From the NCBI GenBank assembly GCA_029168955.1, contig JAPDOI010001933.1:57222-121221 (forward strand): a stretch of 64,000 nucleotides of DNA. The letters run 5' to 3'. The notes beneath the pieces were generated by a model. It did not search any database. It was not told the DNA's origin and saw nothing but the letters and a program-made list of their open reading frames with translations. The stretch comes from Aplectana chamaeleonis. Taxonomy: Eukaryota > Nematoda > Chromadorea > Rhabditida > Cosmocercidae. Made by a program: the position numbers and the translations under genes. Positions 34,801 through 43,267 of the stretch are shown one piece after another; position 1 is the stretch's first letter; each line of letters begins with the position of its first letter.

Positions 34801-34870
34801 GTTGCGTCAGCGCAGGTCGGCTCACAAGCTGTACCACATCCGTAACGCTTTTGATTTGCACCACATCCTC
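19827..34870 (-). CDS. Two-domain TIL (trypsin-inhibitor-like) secreted protein, gene 1, paralogue of gene 2
   Basis: Minus-strand exons: 34797-34870, 34535-34614, 30666-30814, 20348-20437, 19986-20053 and 19827-19928 (stop TAG). Phases agree at all five junctions. TIL domain 1 reads GCGANQKRYGCGTACEPTC, then RCIPNVCQC and YIRYVGQCIPKYAC, with 10 Cys. The linker is Pro/Tyr-rich (VVRPVYVYPPGYPPYYYPGQ, then PPYYSPGQVHVPPPTTAPP). TIL domain 2 reads PCTSYERSVNCIPCETVC, RCYPSCVKGCTC and TCVPKSYC, with 10 Cys. AATAAA is at 19755-19760, about 67 nt after the stop. Compared with gene 2, the linker is split by a 10.2-kb intron (20438-30665), whereas in gene 2 the equivalent linker is one exon (6759-6961). 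The introns hold CTCAG, hAT, CR1 and TTAA elements. The role is inferred from the family: secreted inhibitor of serine proteases. A probable upstream signal-peptide exon is listed separately. Confidence 0.87.
20188..20322. mobile_element. Diverged MITE of the 759-903 family
   Basis: Shares GAAGGTTGGCGCAAAGTCG and the palindromic layout, with TA at 20186-20187 and 20323-20324. It lies about 130 bp 3' of exon 20348-20437 of TIL gene 1, that is, in an intron. Confidence 0.75.
21100..21520 (-). repeat. 42-bp satellite array inside H1
   Basis: About ten diverged units of the type GTGCGCCGGACGCCGGATAA / AGTGTGCGGGACCCCAGTGG, 42 bp each. It is the reverse complement of the arrays at 24480-24740, 29620-29790 and 56590-57400. 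Confidence 0.85.
21838..21845 (+). promoter_or_regulatory. TATA box of the H1 internal unit
   Basis: TATAAAAG, directly downstream of the palindrome with arms ACATTAGGAAGTGA. The equivalent box and downstream sequence recur at 37905 (plus) and 23225-23232 (minus). A real promoter is inference. Confidence 0.45.
22092..22567 (-). mobile_element. TTAA-flanked element, subfamily B, inside H1
   Basis: The ends are AGGCACAGTCCAACCCC and CTTGGACTGTACCT, flanked by TTAA on both sides (22088-22091, 22568-22571). H2 (about 38170) shows the empty site. Confidence 0.82.
23280..23753 (+). mobile_element. TTAA-flanked element, subfamily A, inside H3
   Basis: The ends are AGGCAGTGTACACGATAAAA and ATCGTGAACACTGCCT, with TTAA at 23276-23279 and 23754-23757. 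H1 lacks it at the same place. Confidence 0.85.
23831..24319 (+). mobile_element. TTAA-flanked element inside H3
   Basis: The ends are AGGCAGTGTTCACGATAATC and ATCATCGTGAACACTGCGG, flanked by TTAG and TTAA. H1 shows the empty site (TTTTCTAGCCTAAGTCCG). Confidence 0.82.
24480..24740 (+). repeat. 42-bp satellite, part of H3
   Basis: About six diverged units with CCCGCACACGTTTTACGGCG and CTCATTCCCATTTGGGTTCC. It ends exactly at the possible hAT insertion at 24752. Confidence 0.75.
25590..27195 (+). pseudogene. CR1-like non-LTR retrotransposon, 3' half
   Basis: The reverse-transcriptase thumb and C-terminus are readable from about 25590: DIPVNLQKTYVVHVG, VKDLGVLYGPNLDFTSHVAE, IFRNIHSNDKE. After a frame change at about 25900 comes YVLPQVEYCSQVWSPSTRKL and on to the stop at 26411-26413 (RAARWLSKLPDEI, RRKLKNIDLLSLLDIKDF). 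The 3' end is a run of AAATAAAT repeats at 27168-27195, typical of CR1 tails. An in-frame stop lies at about 25665. The 5' part (endonuclease and catalytic palm) is absent, as in a 5'-truncated insertion. Confidence 0.8.
27478..27965 (+). mobile_element. TTAA-flanked element, subfamily A
   Basis: Starts AGGCAGTGTTCACGATAAAA and ends GTCGCGAGCACTGCCT. TTAA lies at 27474-27477 and 27966-27969, the latter shared with the next copy. Confidence 0.85.
27970..28438 (+). mobile_element. TTAA-flanked element, subfamily A, tandem neighbour
   Basis: Starts AGGCAATGCTCACGATAAAG and ends ATCGTGAACACTGCCT, followed by TCAA. Same orientation and subfamily as the copy before it. Confidence 0.82.
28665..29148 (-). 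mobile_element. TTAA-flanked element, subfamily A, reverse
   Basis: Starts AGGCACGGTTCGCAATAAAA after TTAA (28661-28664) and ends ATCGCCAACAGTGCCT. The internal module is reversed relative to 27478-27965. An end of another copy (GTGAACGCAGCCT) abuts on the left. Confidence 0.75.
29620..29790 (+). repeat. 42-bp satellite, part of H3
   Basis: About four units of CGCGCACTCCCGCTGGGGTG / CCGTATACTTTATCCGGCAT type. Continuous with 24480-24740 if the insertion between them is removed. Confidence 0.8.
31918..32529 (+). mobile_element. CTCAG-ended element G, 612 bp
   Basis: The ends are CTCGGACAGTCGGGGCTTAG and the complement of CTCAGACAGTCGGGGCTTAG, about 35 bp of inverted repeat. GA lies on both sides (31916-31917, 32530-32531). 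It contains CGTTAGTA repeats next to the ends, a TATA box at 32203 and 30-bp repeats downstream of it like those of H1 and H2. Confidence 0.75.
32203..32210 (+). promoter_or_regulatory. TATA box of element G
   Basis: TATATAAG in a GC-rich setting, 25 bp upstream of an ATG at 32235 that opens a 92-codon frame. In that frame 10-residue repeats (VVDRGQDDAV, VADRGEDGLL) are encoded by the 30-bp repeats. A promoter function is inference. Confidence 0.4.
33070..33321. mobile_element. hAT MITE, second copy of the 11277 family
   Basis: Starts CAGGGATGAGCGGAGTTCCG and ends TCATCCCTG. The flanking 8-mers GCGGGAAC and GTGGAAAC differ at two positions, as in an old duplication. Confidence 0.8.
33452..33932. 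mobile_element. CTCAG-ended element with AATAGCCGCGA subterminal repeats, 481 bp
   Basis: The ends are CTCAGAGTTTTTGCCGAGAA and the complement of CTCTGGGAGTTTTGGTCGCG. GA lies on both sides (33450-33451, 33933-33934). Both ends are packed with AATAGCCGCGAAAT-type repeats (33470-33590, 33770-33920). Confidence 0.7.
33639..33660 (+). other. SL1-like 22-mer
   Basis: Matches the nematode SL1 spliced-leader exon at 18 of 22 positions, including the core AATTACCCA, and is followed by GT. About 95 bp downstream is AATTTTG, a possible Sm site. It could be chance or a degenerate SL RNA copy; GGTTCAATTAC also resembles a Pol III B box. Confidence 0.25.
33972..34175 (-). pseudogene. Short CR1-like 3' end fragment
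   Basis: A minus-strand frame ends CCWHARKGVYK and is followed directly by an ATAAATAAATAA tail (33972-33990 on the plus strand). That is the usual arrangement at the 3' end of CR1-type elements in nematodes. The fragment is about 200 bp and 5' truncated. Confidence 0.45.
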
Positions 34871-35281
34871 CTAGAGAACTCTCACAAATACTAACAATTC
34901 ATGTAGTTACTAACGGATTTGTAAGTTCAAGAGCTTGCGTTCATACAAAATTTTCACCTTGCCTTTTTGTCCTCGTGATCAATCCTTTTGTGATGCTTAC
35001 CTAAAATATAGCAGAGTAATATGGGTCGGAGGTTTCATATGTAACAATGCGTGGATGTTGTGATGCGTTGGATTCTATTAAGTGCCGCTTAAAATAAAGG
35101 GTTGCTCAAAATTCTTCTATCTGGAATCGTTTGTCTTCGAAAACGCTTATGGAAGTCGTACCTGTCTAAGAGCGTGGGATTTACTTGCATGGAAATCGTC
35201 ATGAGGACCTGCAACTAAAGGGTCATTTAGTCCCGCAAGAAAATGTATTCGATGTAATGAGTATCAAAATTGCAAGCTCAC

Positions 35282-35352
35282 CAACCGTCGCTCTGCAGAG
35301 CAGAAACAATATGAACGAATAGTACTCCTGTCGCAACCAAAATAGAACTTCG
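35282..35352 (-). CDS. Probable signal-peptide exon of TIL gene 1
   Basis: On the minus strand a perfect nematode-type acceptor (ATCTTTTCAG) precedes a 71-nt open stretch that reads SSILVATGVLFVHIVSA, a hydrophobic run with a small-residue cleavage-like end, and then a GTGAGC donor. It lies 411 bp upstream of the first TIL exon. The matching exon in gene 2 (12333-12375) reads LAFATGLLQ, with the same ATG-L core in the protein. The main donor leaves 2 nt, but the next exon needs 1 nt; an alternative GT four bases earlier would fit. No ATG is in frame, so another exon must precede it. Confidence 0.5.
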
Positions 35353-35705
35353 CTGAAAAGATCGTTTTCAAAGAGCTGCACCGTACCTTTCACTGGGTAA
35401 TCAGATTCTCATTATCGATGAAGTTCTGTATTTTTATGTTAGCAGAGGAACAGGAAGTCCCTCTGTGCCTCTTACACTCCGTAAGAAGTTGTCCGATAGT
35501 TTGAAGGAGCTTGTGGTCCCTATCGTTCTCACGAAAATGTCGCTTACTTCGACGCTGACGCTATCACAGCGCGCTAGAAGCACGACGCTCCTTTGAACGT
35601 GGTTCAGCTCCTCGCGAACACCACGAGGCTGTGAGAAAGTGGCGTACTAAGTGCTGTACTAGGTGCCTTTGCCGAACTTTAGGGATTGTTTCATAACATG
35701 TTGGA

Positions 35706-37632
35706 CTCAGACAATGGGATGGACCAACCGCGGACATATTTCGTACTGACCGCGTACAGGTTGCGTACCGACGGCGGGATGGGCGACGTTTGGAACGCAA
35801 CTTGACCGCGGTCGGTACGCAGTGCCACGCGGTCTGTACGGAATACCACGCGGTTAGTACGCATCGCCGCGCGGTCGGTACGTCTTGCCCCGTGGTCTGT
35901 ACGCATTGTCACGCGGTTGGTATGCACTGCCACGCGGTCGGTACGTCTTGCCGCGCGGTTAGTACGTATCGTTGCGCCATCGGTACGTCTTGCGTCGCGG
36001 TCGGGACGCAATGCGACGTGATTAGTACGCATTGCCACGCCGTCGATACGTACTGCCACGCAGTCAGCAGGCATTGCCACGCGGTCGATACGTCTTGCCA
36101 CGCGGTCGTTACGCATTATCAGACTGTCGGTACGCTATGACACGTGCTTGAGACTCATTGCGACGCAATCCCGACGCATTGCAACGCTGTCTCGCTGCCT
36201 CTGACCTCATCCCTGGCGTGCGAAGGACAACGGGAACTTGGTATTTCCACAGCTTTTGTTATTTGTAACTTCACTGGGAAACACTGAAGCAGAAAATAGA
36301 AAACTGAGGATGTTCCTGTGATCAAACTCAATGATTTCTTGTGCAGTTTTATCAATTTTTTGTAAATTTCCTCAGTCGTTACTTGATCCGTGTAATTTTG
36401 TGAAGGTACTGCGGTGTAGCTAAAGTCTATCAGAATGCGACTGTCCGCCCACGCGGTTGGCGAGCGTGTCGAGCGGCCGTCACTAGGGCATTTTTCGAAC
36501 GAACCTACCCACAACTGAGATACAGCTGACTGGGATACTGTTCACTATTTGGTGTAGCGTTGGTTGCATGTGGGTCCATCGCTGATAACGATTATGCATG
36601 CTAATCTGCTCCATTTGAACTAACCTTTAATAAGATACGCAGCCAATTGTTGCTGTATCAAATCTATTAATTTCTGATTTTATTTACATCTCCTATGTTC
36701 TCCCTTTCTTTAACTCCTTTCCTTTTCCTTACTCCTATTTCATTAATCCTTATACTTTAACTTTTTGGATTCACTCTTTTGCTAATACAAACGTATAACT
36801 TCTTCTCAAATTTTACTCTTAACGTTTCCTAATCTTTTGTAATTCATTTGTTCTTCCTTGCTACAGTTTTTTAACCTTTCTTAATTCTCTGATTTTGTTA
36901 AGTCTCTCATGGTATATCATGTTTCTTTAACCTCTTATTAATCAACGTTTCCTTTTTCTATATTCTCACACACTTATAAGTAGTCGGACTCACTATTAAG
37001 TGGAGCTACCCTCCTTACTGAAGAGTTCCGGGGTAGTTCCACTTACTTTTTTTTCAGATCGCGAACACTTACGTACCAACCGCCCGAGAAGACGAACAGA
37101 CCTCACTCACCAGTTTGCTTGCGTACTCAACGGGGCGATTGCGTACTTTTTACGAACACTTGCGTACCGACCGCGCAATCTGACAAACCGACCTCACTCA
37201 CCAGTTTGCTTGCCTACTGAACGCGGGCGATTGCATATTGAACGCCAACAATTTTGTACCGCCCACGAAAACTGACAGAACGATCTCACCGACCAGTTTT
37301 CTAGCGTGCTGATAGCGGGCGGTTGCGTACTGAACGCGAGCACTTGCGTACTGACTGCGTGTGCTCACGTACCGACCGAAGCAAAAAGTCATGTTTCGTA
37401 CTGACCGCGCGCAAAGATGACTGCGCGCTGTCAGTACGCCTCCATGGAAAATCGCTAGCGGTTGAAGCTCAGGCGTATCGACCGCGTGCACTATTTCGTT
37501 CGCGCGGTCAGTACACAAATGCCCGCGTTCGTTACGGCATACATTCTTTCGCACGCGGTCAGTACGATAGTGGCACGCGGTCGGTACGAGACGCGATTTA
37601 TCGCCCGCGGTCGGTCCACCCCATTGTCTGAG
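35706..37632. mobile_element. CTCAG-ended element with 21-bp repeat arrays, 1927 bp
   Basis: The ends are CTCAGACAATGGGATGGACC and the complement of CTCAGACAATGGGGTGGACC. The flanks are GA and AA, so the 2-bp duplication is imperfect. Subterminal arrays are built of CACGCGGTCGGTACGCATTGC units (35790-36135, about 16 copies) and looser related repeats at 37060-37610. The middle (36200-37000) is AT-rich and has no recognisable gene. Confidence 0.72.
35790..36135 (+). repeat. 21-bp tandem array
   Basis: About 16 units of CACGCGGTCGGTACGCATTGC with variants. All frames stay open because 21 is a multiple of three. Confidence 0.85.
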
Positions 37633-37655
37633 AAGGTGTAAACCGACCTCACAGT

Positions 37656-38384
37656 CTCAGGCAAACCATCGCTCCGAGCGGGACTGGCTCCTCCCAATTA
37701 TGACGTCATCGCCCGGACAGCGGCCGAGGGGCCAACTGGCACCGCGGTCCCTGTTCGGTGCCAGTTCGCCCCTCGGTCGCTCTCCGGTCGCTCTCGGAGC
37801 CACAGCGGTGCCATTGCCAGAGAAAGAGAGACGCGGGATTGGTTGTTCTTTGAGTGATAACGTGCGAGCCACGTTATCACTTAAAGAACAACCAATCCTG
37901 CGGGTATAAAAGGCGGCTCGCCTCGTGTAGACGGGTGGTTGGCCTTTCGAGGCCACTCTTGGGAGGTGACCTCGGATCACTCTCAGGATGACAATTTTTG
38001 GCGGCCGAGGGGATCCCTCATGGCCCGCGGTGGGGAAGGCTTCCTCGTTGCGGACCATGCTGGGATGGCATCCCTGTTGCGGCCTGTGGCAGGATTAACC
38101 TCCTGACCCGCAGGCTGTAACAGGTACCTTATTCTCTTACAGGCTTAATTAATCCTCTCTATAAGAGGCGGAAATAAAGAAAAATAGCAATTAGGAAATT
38201 TTTGAAAATCGCCCGAACAGAGACCGCAGTGCCAGTTGGGACCGAAGATCGCTCCGAGCGATACTGCTGTGGCCCGGAGAGCGGCTGCTGTGGCCCGAGT
38301 AGATGGCAAATTTTCGCTCGGAGCGGAAAGGCAGCGCCGCTCGAGTAGCTCTTCGGTACCGCTCGGAGCGATGGTTTGCCTGAG
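37656..38384 (+). mobile_element. CTCAG-ended element H2, 729 bp, compact form without satellite
   Basis: The ends are CTCAGGCAAACCATCGCTCC and its complement, 28 bp with one mismatch. GT lies on both sides (37654-37655, 38385-38386). It contains a GC-rich end, a palindrome with a CCAAT box on each arm, TATA at 37905, about 260 bp with 30-bp repeats, the hairpin CCTCTCTATAAGAGG, AATAAA near 38172, and a GC-rich right end. It is the best-preserved copy. Confidence 0.78.
37838..37912 (+). promoter_or_regulatory. CCAAT palindrome and TATA box in H2
   Basis: Inverted ATTGG at 37838-37842 and CCAAT at 37892-37896 lie in the arms of a palindrome (GATTGGTTGTTCTTTGAGTG and its complement). TATAAAAG follows at 37905-37912. 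The arrangement is that of a Pol II core promoter. Confidence 0.5.
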
Positions 38385-38535
38385 GTTGTGTTCAGCGCCC
38401 AAAATTACACTGCTTAGCCAAGTTTGAGTGAAGGCATATCTTCCAAACTTTGCACATACTGATAGCGTTTTGGACTTGACGGATTTTCGGTTGGGCGTTT
38501 ATTTATACCAATTTGAGGGCTCTTGAAGCGTTTAA

Positions 38536-39447
38536 AGACAGCGTTCACGATGATCATCTTCGTTGACTATCCACAGTGAAATGATAGGCGAGAAATGTCC
38601 TAGGCCCACAGTTTCGCAAAAACGGTAGAAAACGATCCAGGAGCGGCAAAGTAACGGCTGCAAAAAAGCGTTTCGGGGCCCCAGACTCACCCCGCGCCCC
38701 AGATCCGCCCCCTCGAATTGAACAAATGAAGATTCGAATTACAGGAATGATCAAGTCAAGGAAGTGCTGATAATTGAGCTTATCGCTTAATTGCACTGAT
38801 AGGTATCATCCTTCTAGCGGTCGAATCCTCCACGCTCAAAAATCAAAGTAGACAAGAGAGTGCCTATCTTGGCTCAAAAACACGTCTTTCGTGTTCTTTT
38901 TAAAGGCAGCATACACGCTCGTAAACGTGATTGAGATAACTATGGAAATAGAATGGTATGGCCCAGATTACATGGCCTGCGCATTTTGAAGTGTCAAAAA
39001 CGACCCACAATCCCGCTACAGGAGTTGAAAGTTGGCCCCGCCCTGTATTTTCACGCCCCTGTATTTGCCCTTTTCCTGCAACGCAAGGTTGCTGGGTCAT
39101 ATTCACCATCGAGACCATTGATGAATCGCCTAACAAGTGAACCACACCCGTTACTGACGGCGAAGATGACCCAGCAACTCTGCGTTGGAGGAAAATGACA
39201 AATACAGGGGACGTGAAAATACAGGGCGGGGCCAACTTCCAACTGATGTAGCGGCATTGTGGGTCGTTTTTGACACTTCAAAATGCGTAGGCATTATGTT
39301 GTAAGCCATACGGTCCGATTCACTTTGTTATCCCAGCCACGTTTACGAGCGTGTATGCTGCCTTTGAGCATGCCTTGCTATATAGGGCACAAGACCTTTC
39401 GTAAGCCGTGGAGATATCGCAAGTGAAATTTATCGTGAACACTGCCT
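38536..39447. mobile_element. TTAA-flanked element, subfamily E, with element D nested
   Basis: Starts AGACAGCGTTCACGATGATC after TTAA and ends ATCGTGAACACTGCCT. The interior is homologous to 48453-48903 and is interrupted by 38904-39363. Confidence 0.8.
38904..39363. mobile_element. TTAA-flanked palindromic element, subfamily D
   Basis: Inverted arms of about 200 bp start AGGCAGCATACACGCTCG and include CAAAAACGACCCACAATCCC. Flanked by TTAA and TTGA. The empty TTAA is seen in the sister element at about 48825. Confidence 0.87.
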
Positions 39448-39479
39448 TCAGGAAAAATAGTCCAGATTCGAATTAAAAC

Positions 39480-40440
39480 CCTCGCAGGTGGATTATTTGA
39501 TGCGCTTATCACAAATCTGGGGTTTATCTGCCGATTCTACAAAGTTTTAGACTTAATTCGCTCAGAGCCTCTAATCGGGGGAAAATTTGAGGGCAAAATG
39601 TGACTTTCGGCGTTTTCCGGAACGCTACTATAGAAAAGGACAGAAATGTTTCTCCATGGGTTATTTGGAATGCTAAACACGAATCTGGGGTCTGTTCATC
39701 GATTTTTGACAGATTGCCGTAGAATACGGTGGGTATTCGGTAGTTTGGTCAAAATCTCAGATAACACAAAATTTGTATACGGGGGCTATTTGGGGTGGTG
39801 AGAACGAATTTAGCGTCCGTTTGTCGATTTTCAAAATACTGAGATAGGTTTAGCCCACTAAATGACATGGAACCTACTGCAAACTACAACAAAGCTCGGA
39901 ATTTCGACAAAACACCCCGCGTTCGTGTTCACCACCCTAGCTCCTACATAACTCCTACATACAAGTTTTGAGCAAAATCCGAGAAAATTTTTTCAAACAC
40001 TCCAAAAAAAAGGATAATGGGTACTTCTGCCTTTTTTCGCGAACCTTGAAAAACGCTTATAATTTCTTAGAACCTGCAGCTAGGGACGGAGCTGTAGAGG
40101 GAAAAACGCGGATAAAAGCCGACTCTAGATGTTACCCACGCCGTCGCACCGACACTGCGTCGTTGCGGGACCTACTCACTTGGAGATTTGCCAGCTTCTA
40201 CCAGCTAACTACTTTCTGGTTTAGATTCGTACTATAAAATAGCGTAAGCAGCTCCAGCATGAGAAGAGGAGCAGAGTTTTGTGCAAAAGTTCTACGATGG
40301 AGGAAAATAACATCAATGGAATGAAATTTTGAAAGCGCTTCAATTTTCTGGTCTTGCATTTTGGCATGTACGTAGTACCGCAGAATACACACGGCAAACT
40401 GCGGCAATGTTCTCGCGGGGCGTTTTCATTATATCGAACG
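39480..40440. other. No recognised gene; dispersed repeat of about 150 bp
   Basis: 39640-39840 has two loose copies of a block with ACACGAATCTGGGGTC and TGTCGATTTTCAAAA, also found reversed at 16520-16950. Confidence 0.4.
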
Positions 40441-40512
40441 GGGGGGCCTAAAGTATGTATGTATTAAGTATTAAGTATGTATAACGAGGGCCTAAAGCAA
40501 AAAATCGCTTAA

Positions 40513-40992
40513 AGGCAATGTTCACGGTAGAAATCCCTTTTCTGTTTTTTTGCCTATCTCCAAAACGGTCCCACTGTAATTCCAATGATATCTCTGGAAT
40601 CGTACAAGACCTTCTGGAAACGGAGTTATGGTCCCTCAAAAATTGAGCTAAAGAAGCATGGTGGGCGAGATGTCCGAGGCTTGTAACATACGTCTTTTGC
40701 AGCCGACGTATACGAGCTGAACTGAGTAAAGGGAGAAGTTGAGAATGAAGGGAAGAACGGGGCTATTCATCAGAAATCATAGCTCATCCCACAATCTCGA
40801 GCATTCATTTGTTCACGTAGAGGGGTGGAAAGGAGCCGGACTTCCCCAAAGCGGCGGGTTTGCCCACTTTTCTTAGCGGTTTTTTCTGGGTAGCTTCTCG
40901 TCCCGTTTTTTCGACGCTGCTCTGCTTCTGAGAGCCACGAGAAGCGTTCGCCATGGAAAATTCGAGGATGAAGTTGATCGTGAACAGGGCCT
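40513..40992 (-). mobile_element. TTAA-flanked element, subfamily A, reverse
   Basis: Starts AGGCAATGTTCACGGTAG after TTAA (40509-40512) and ends ATCGTGAACAGGGCCT before TTGA. Confidence 0.8.
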
Positions 40993-41750
40993 TTGAGACA
41001 GCGATAGAGGTGAGAAAACAGGAATGGCTACATGTCTACTAGGGTGAAAAAATTACATAAGGTTGCACGAAACAAAATAGAAAAAAGTAATAACTCGTCC
41101 CCTTGGAGACTTATGTGCATTAAAGAGAAAACAACGAGTGTATATATGAATGGAAAAATAGCAGAAGCTATGCTTTCATTCATTTCCCAGTTATTTGGTT
41201 CAAAAACAGTGACTGAGGACAGCAGCATATTCGCATCCACCAGCATACCTCATTAACCATTGAAAACTTTTTTTGTGTTTTTTCTCAAATTTTTTTGCTA
41301 TTGTAAAAATGTGTGCTCACAGAGTGGCACTGAAAGTAAACAGAAATTAGCGACTTAAAAACTTGTTTATGATGAAGAGTTAGTTGAAAGAGAAAACTTA
41401 CGAAGATGCTGATCATTGGTGTTGATCTATGTATAACTAGTTACGGATCACACTATATATGCCGGGTACATGACCCACTTATTGCAGACACATGATTGAG
41501 ATTGTGGTTTTCAAAGACCCTCTAAGCATCTACAGAAAAAGTTGGTTGCAATTAATTATGAGTGGCATGCCCAAAGTTTGGGTCCTTAATTGAACCAGGA
41601 GAACTGAAGTCATTAAAATCTTCCTTGATCGAAGAAAAGTGGAATAACAGATTCGGGGATGATCGGACGAGAGTACCTTTACAAACCTAGTGCACGAGTG
41701 TCCTTCTCCTTTGCCTGCTGTTCACATGAGCAAATGCTTATCAATTTCTG

Positions 41751-42022
<272 letters not shown>

Positions 42023-43267
42023 GTACTTCTAATAGAGGCCGCATTTCAGATCCTATTTTGATTTTTCCGCAGCGTAATGTTTTGATTCCGAAGACAAAAA
42101 TAAAATAGCATCGTGAGAGACTCCCCAAATAACCACTGGAAGGTCTGGTACTTAAACTCAGTAAGTTGGTGGCTTCCACATACTAGAGCTTCTTATAAAT
42201 CTCGGTCCTTATACTAGAGAAACAAGCAATTAAATGGTCCTCGTAGACAAAAATTGGTTCGAGATTACCTCAAGCGCAGGGATCGCGATAAAAAACGATT
42301 TTTCAGCTTTTTTCATGAAAATTTAGAGCTGATATATTGAAAAAAAAATAGAAAAGTAGAAGTTCGTGAAAACAAGGGACATTAGTTAGGACGGCTAAAC
42401 ACATGCGTTCGCCCCACCCGATTGACGAAATTTTATGGTTCCTGAGCGTTTTTTTCAACTTTTCATTTTTTTTGCTTTTGTGATAGCTATGCCTACTTTC
42501 TCATAAGGACAGCACAGCATCCGTTTGTATCAATAACCCTACCTTTAAGCTAATGTTTTGCCTGCTGCCGAAACGTGGTAGGTGCAGCCAATAAAGCTTT
42601 CATGGAATGTGAGCCTCCACCGCCCGAACGGGAATATGCACCACTGGCTAGAGCTACTGTGGAAATTGCGTTTTGACAGCAAGCGAAACATTTGGGCCAA
42701 TCGTCAATAAAGCGAAACCTATTGTATCCTCGAATGTCACCAACCGAATGACATCTGTGAACTACCAGGTGGTCCTCAGAAATTAGGTCCATACTGCACT
42801 CGAACAGCCAGCACTGCAGGGATGTATATTTCGACAATACACTGCGTTTCATAACTATAGGTCCACCCGAAAATTTCGAATTTTCGGGCTCGCCGTACAT
42901 TTTGGAGTTCTGTGGGCAATACCATCGGAATCTTCACCTTTTAAAACCCCGATAAAAATCGTCCTGCCCATTCATGATTTTTTATTAGGTTTCCGTGAAT
43001 GATAGACAGAATTGTGACCGTTTCAAAACTATAGGTCCATCGAAGGAAAACTCCCGTTTCTTTGCTAGTACAAATGAGACTGGAAAACATGGGTTATATA
43101 CGGACTCTCTCAACGTCGTGCTTGGTATGCCTCGTGGAAATCGCCTATCTTCGGATGAACAATCTCAAACAGAAGCGCTCAACGCGGCTGGATGGCCGAG
43201 AAGGGGGATTGCGGAGCATCTTGGACGATCGCACAATTATATCAACAACTACCTCCGGGATCCTGAG

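Noticed and set aside
35691..36140. Frames with repeated RTDRVA or CHAVGT
   Set aside because: Translations of the 21-bp tandem array, open on both strands.
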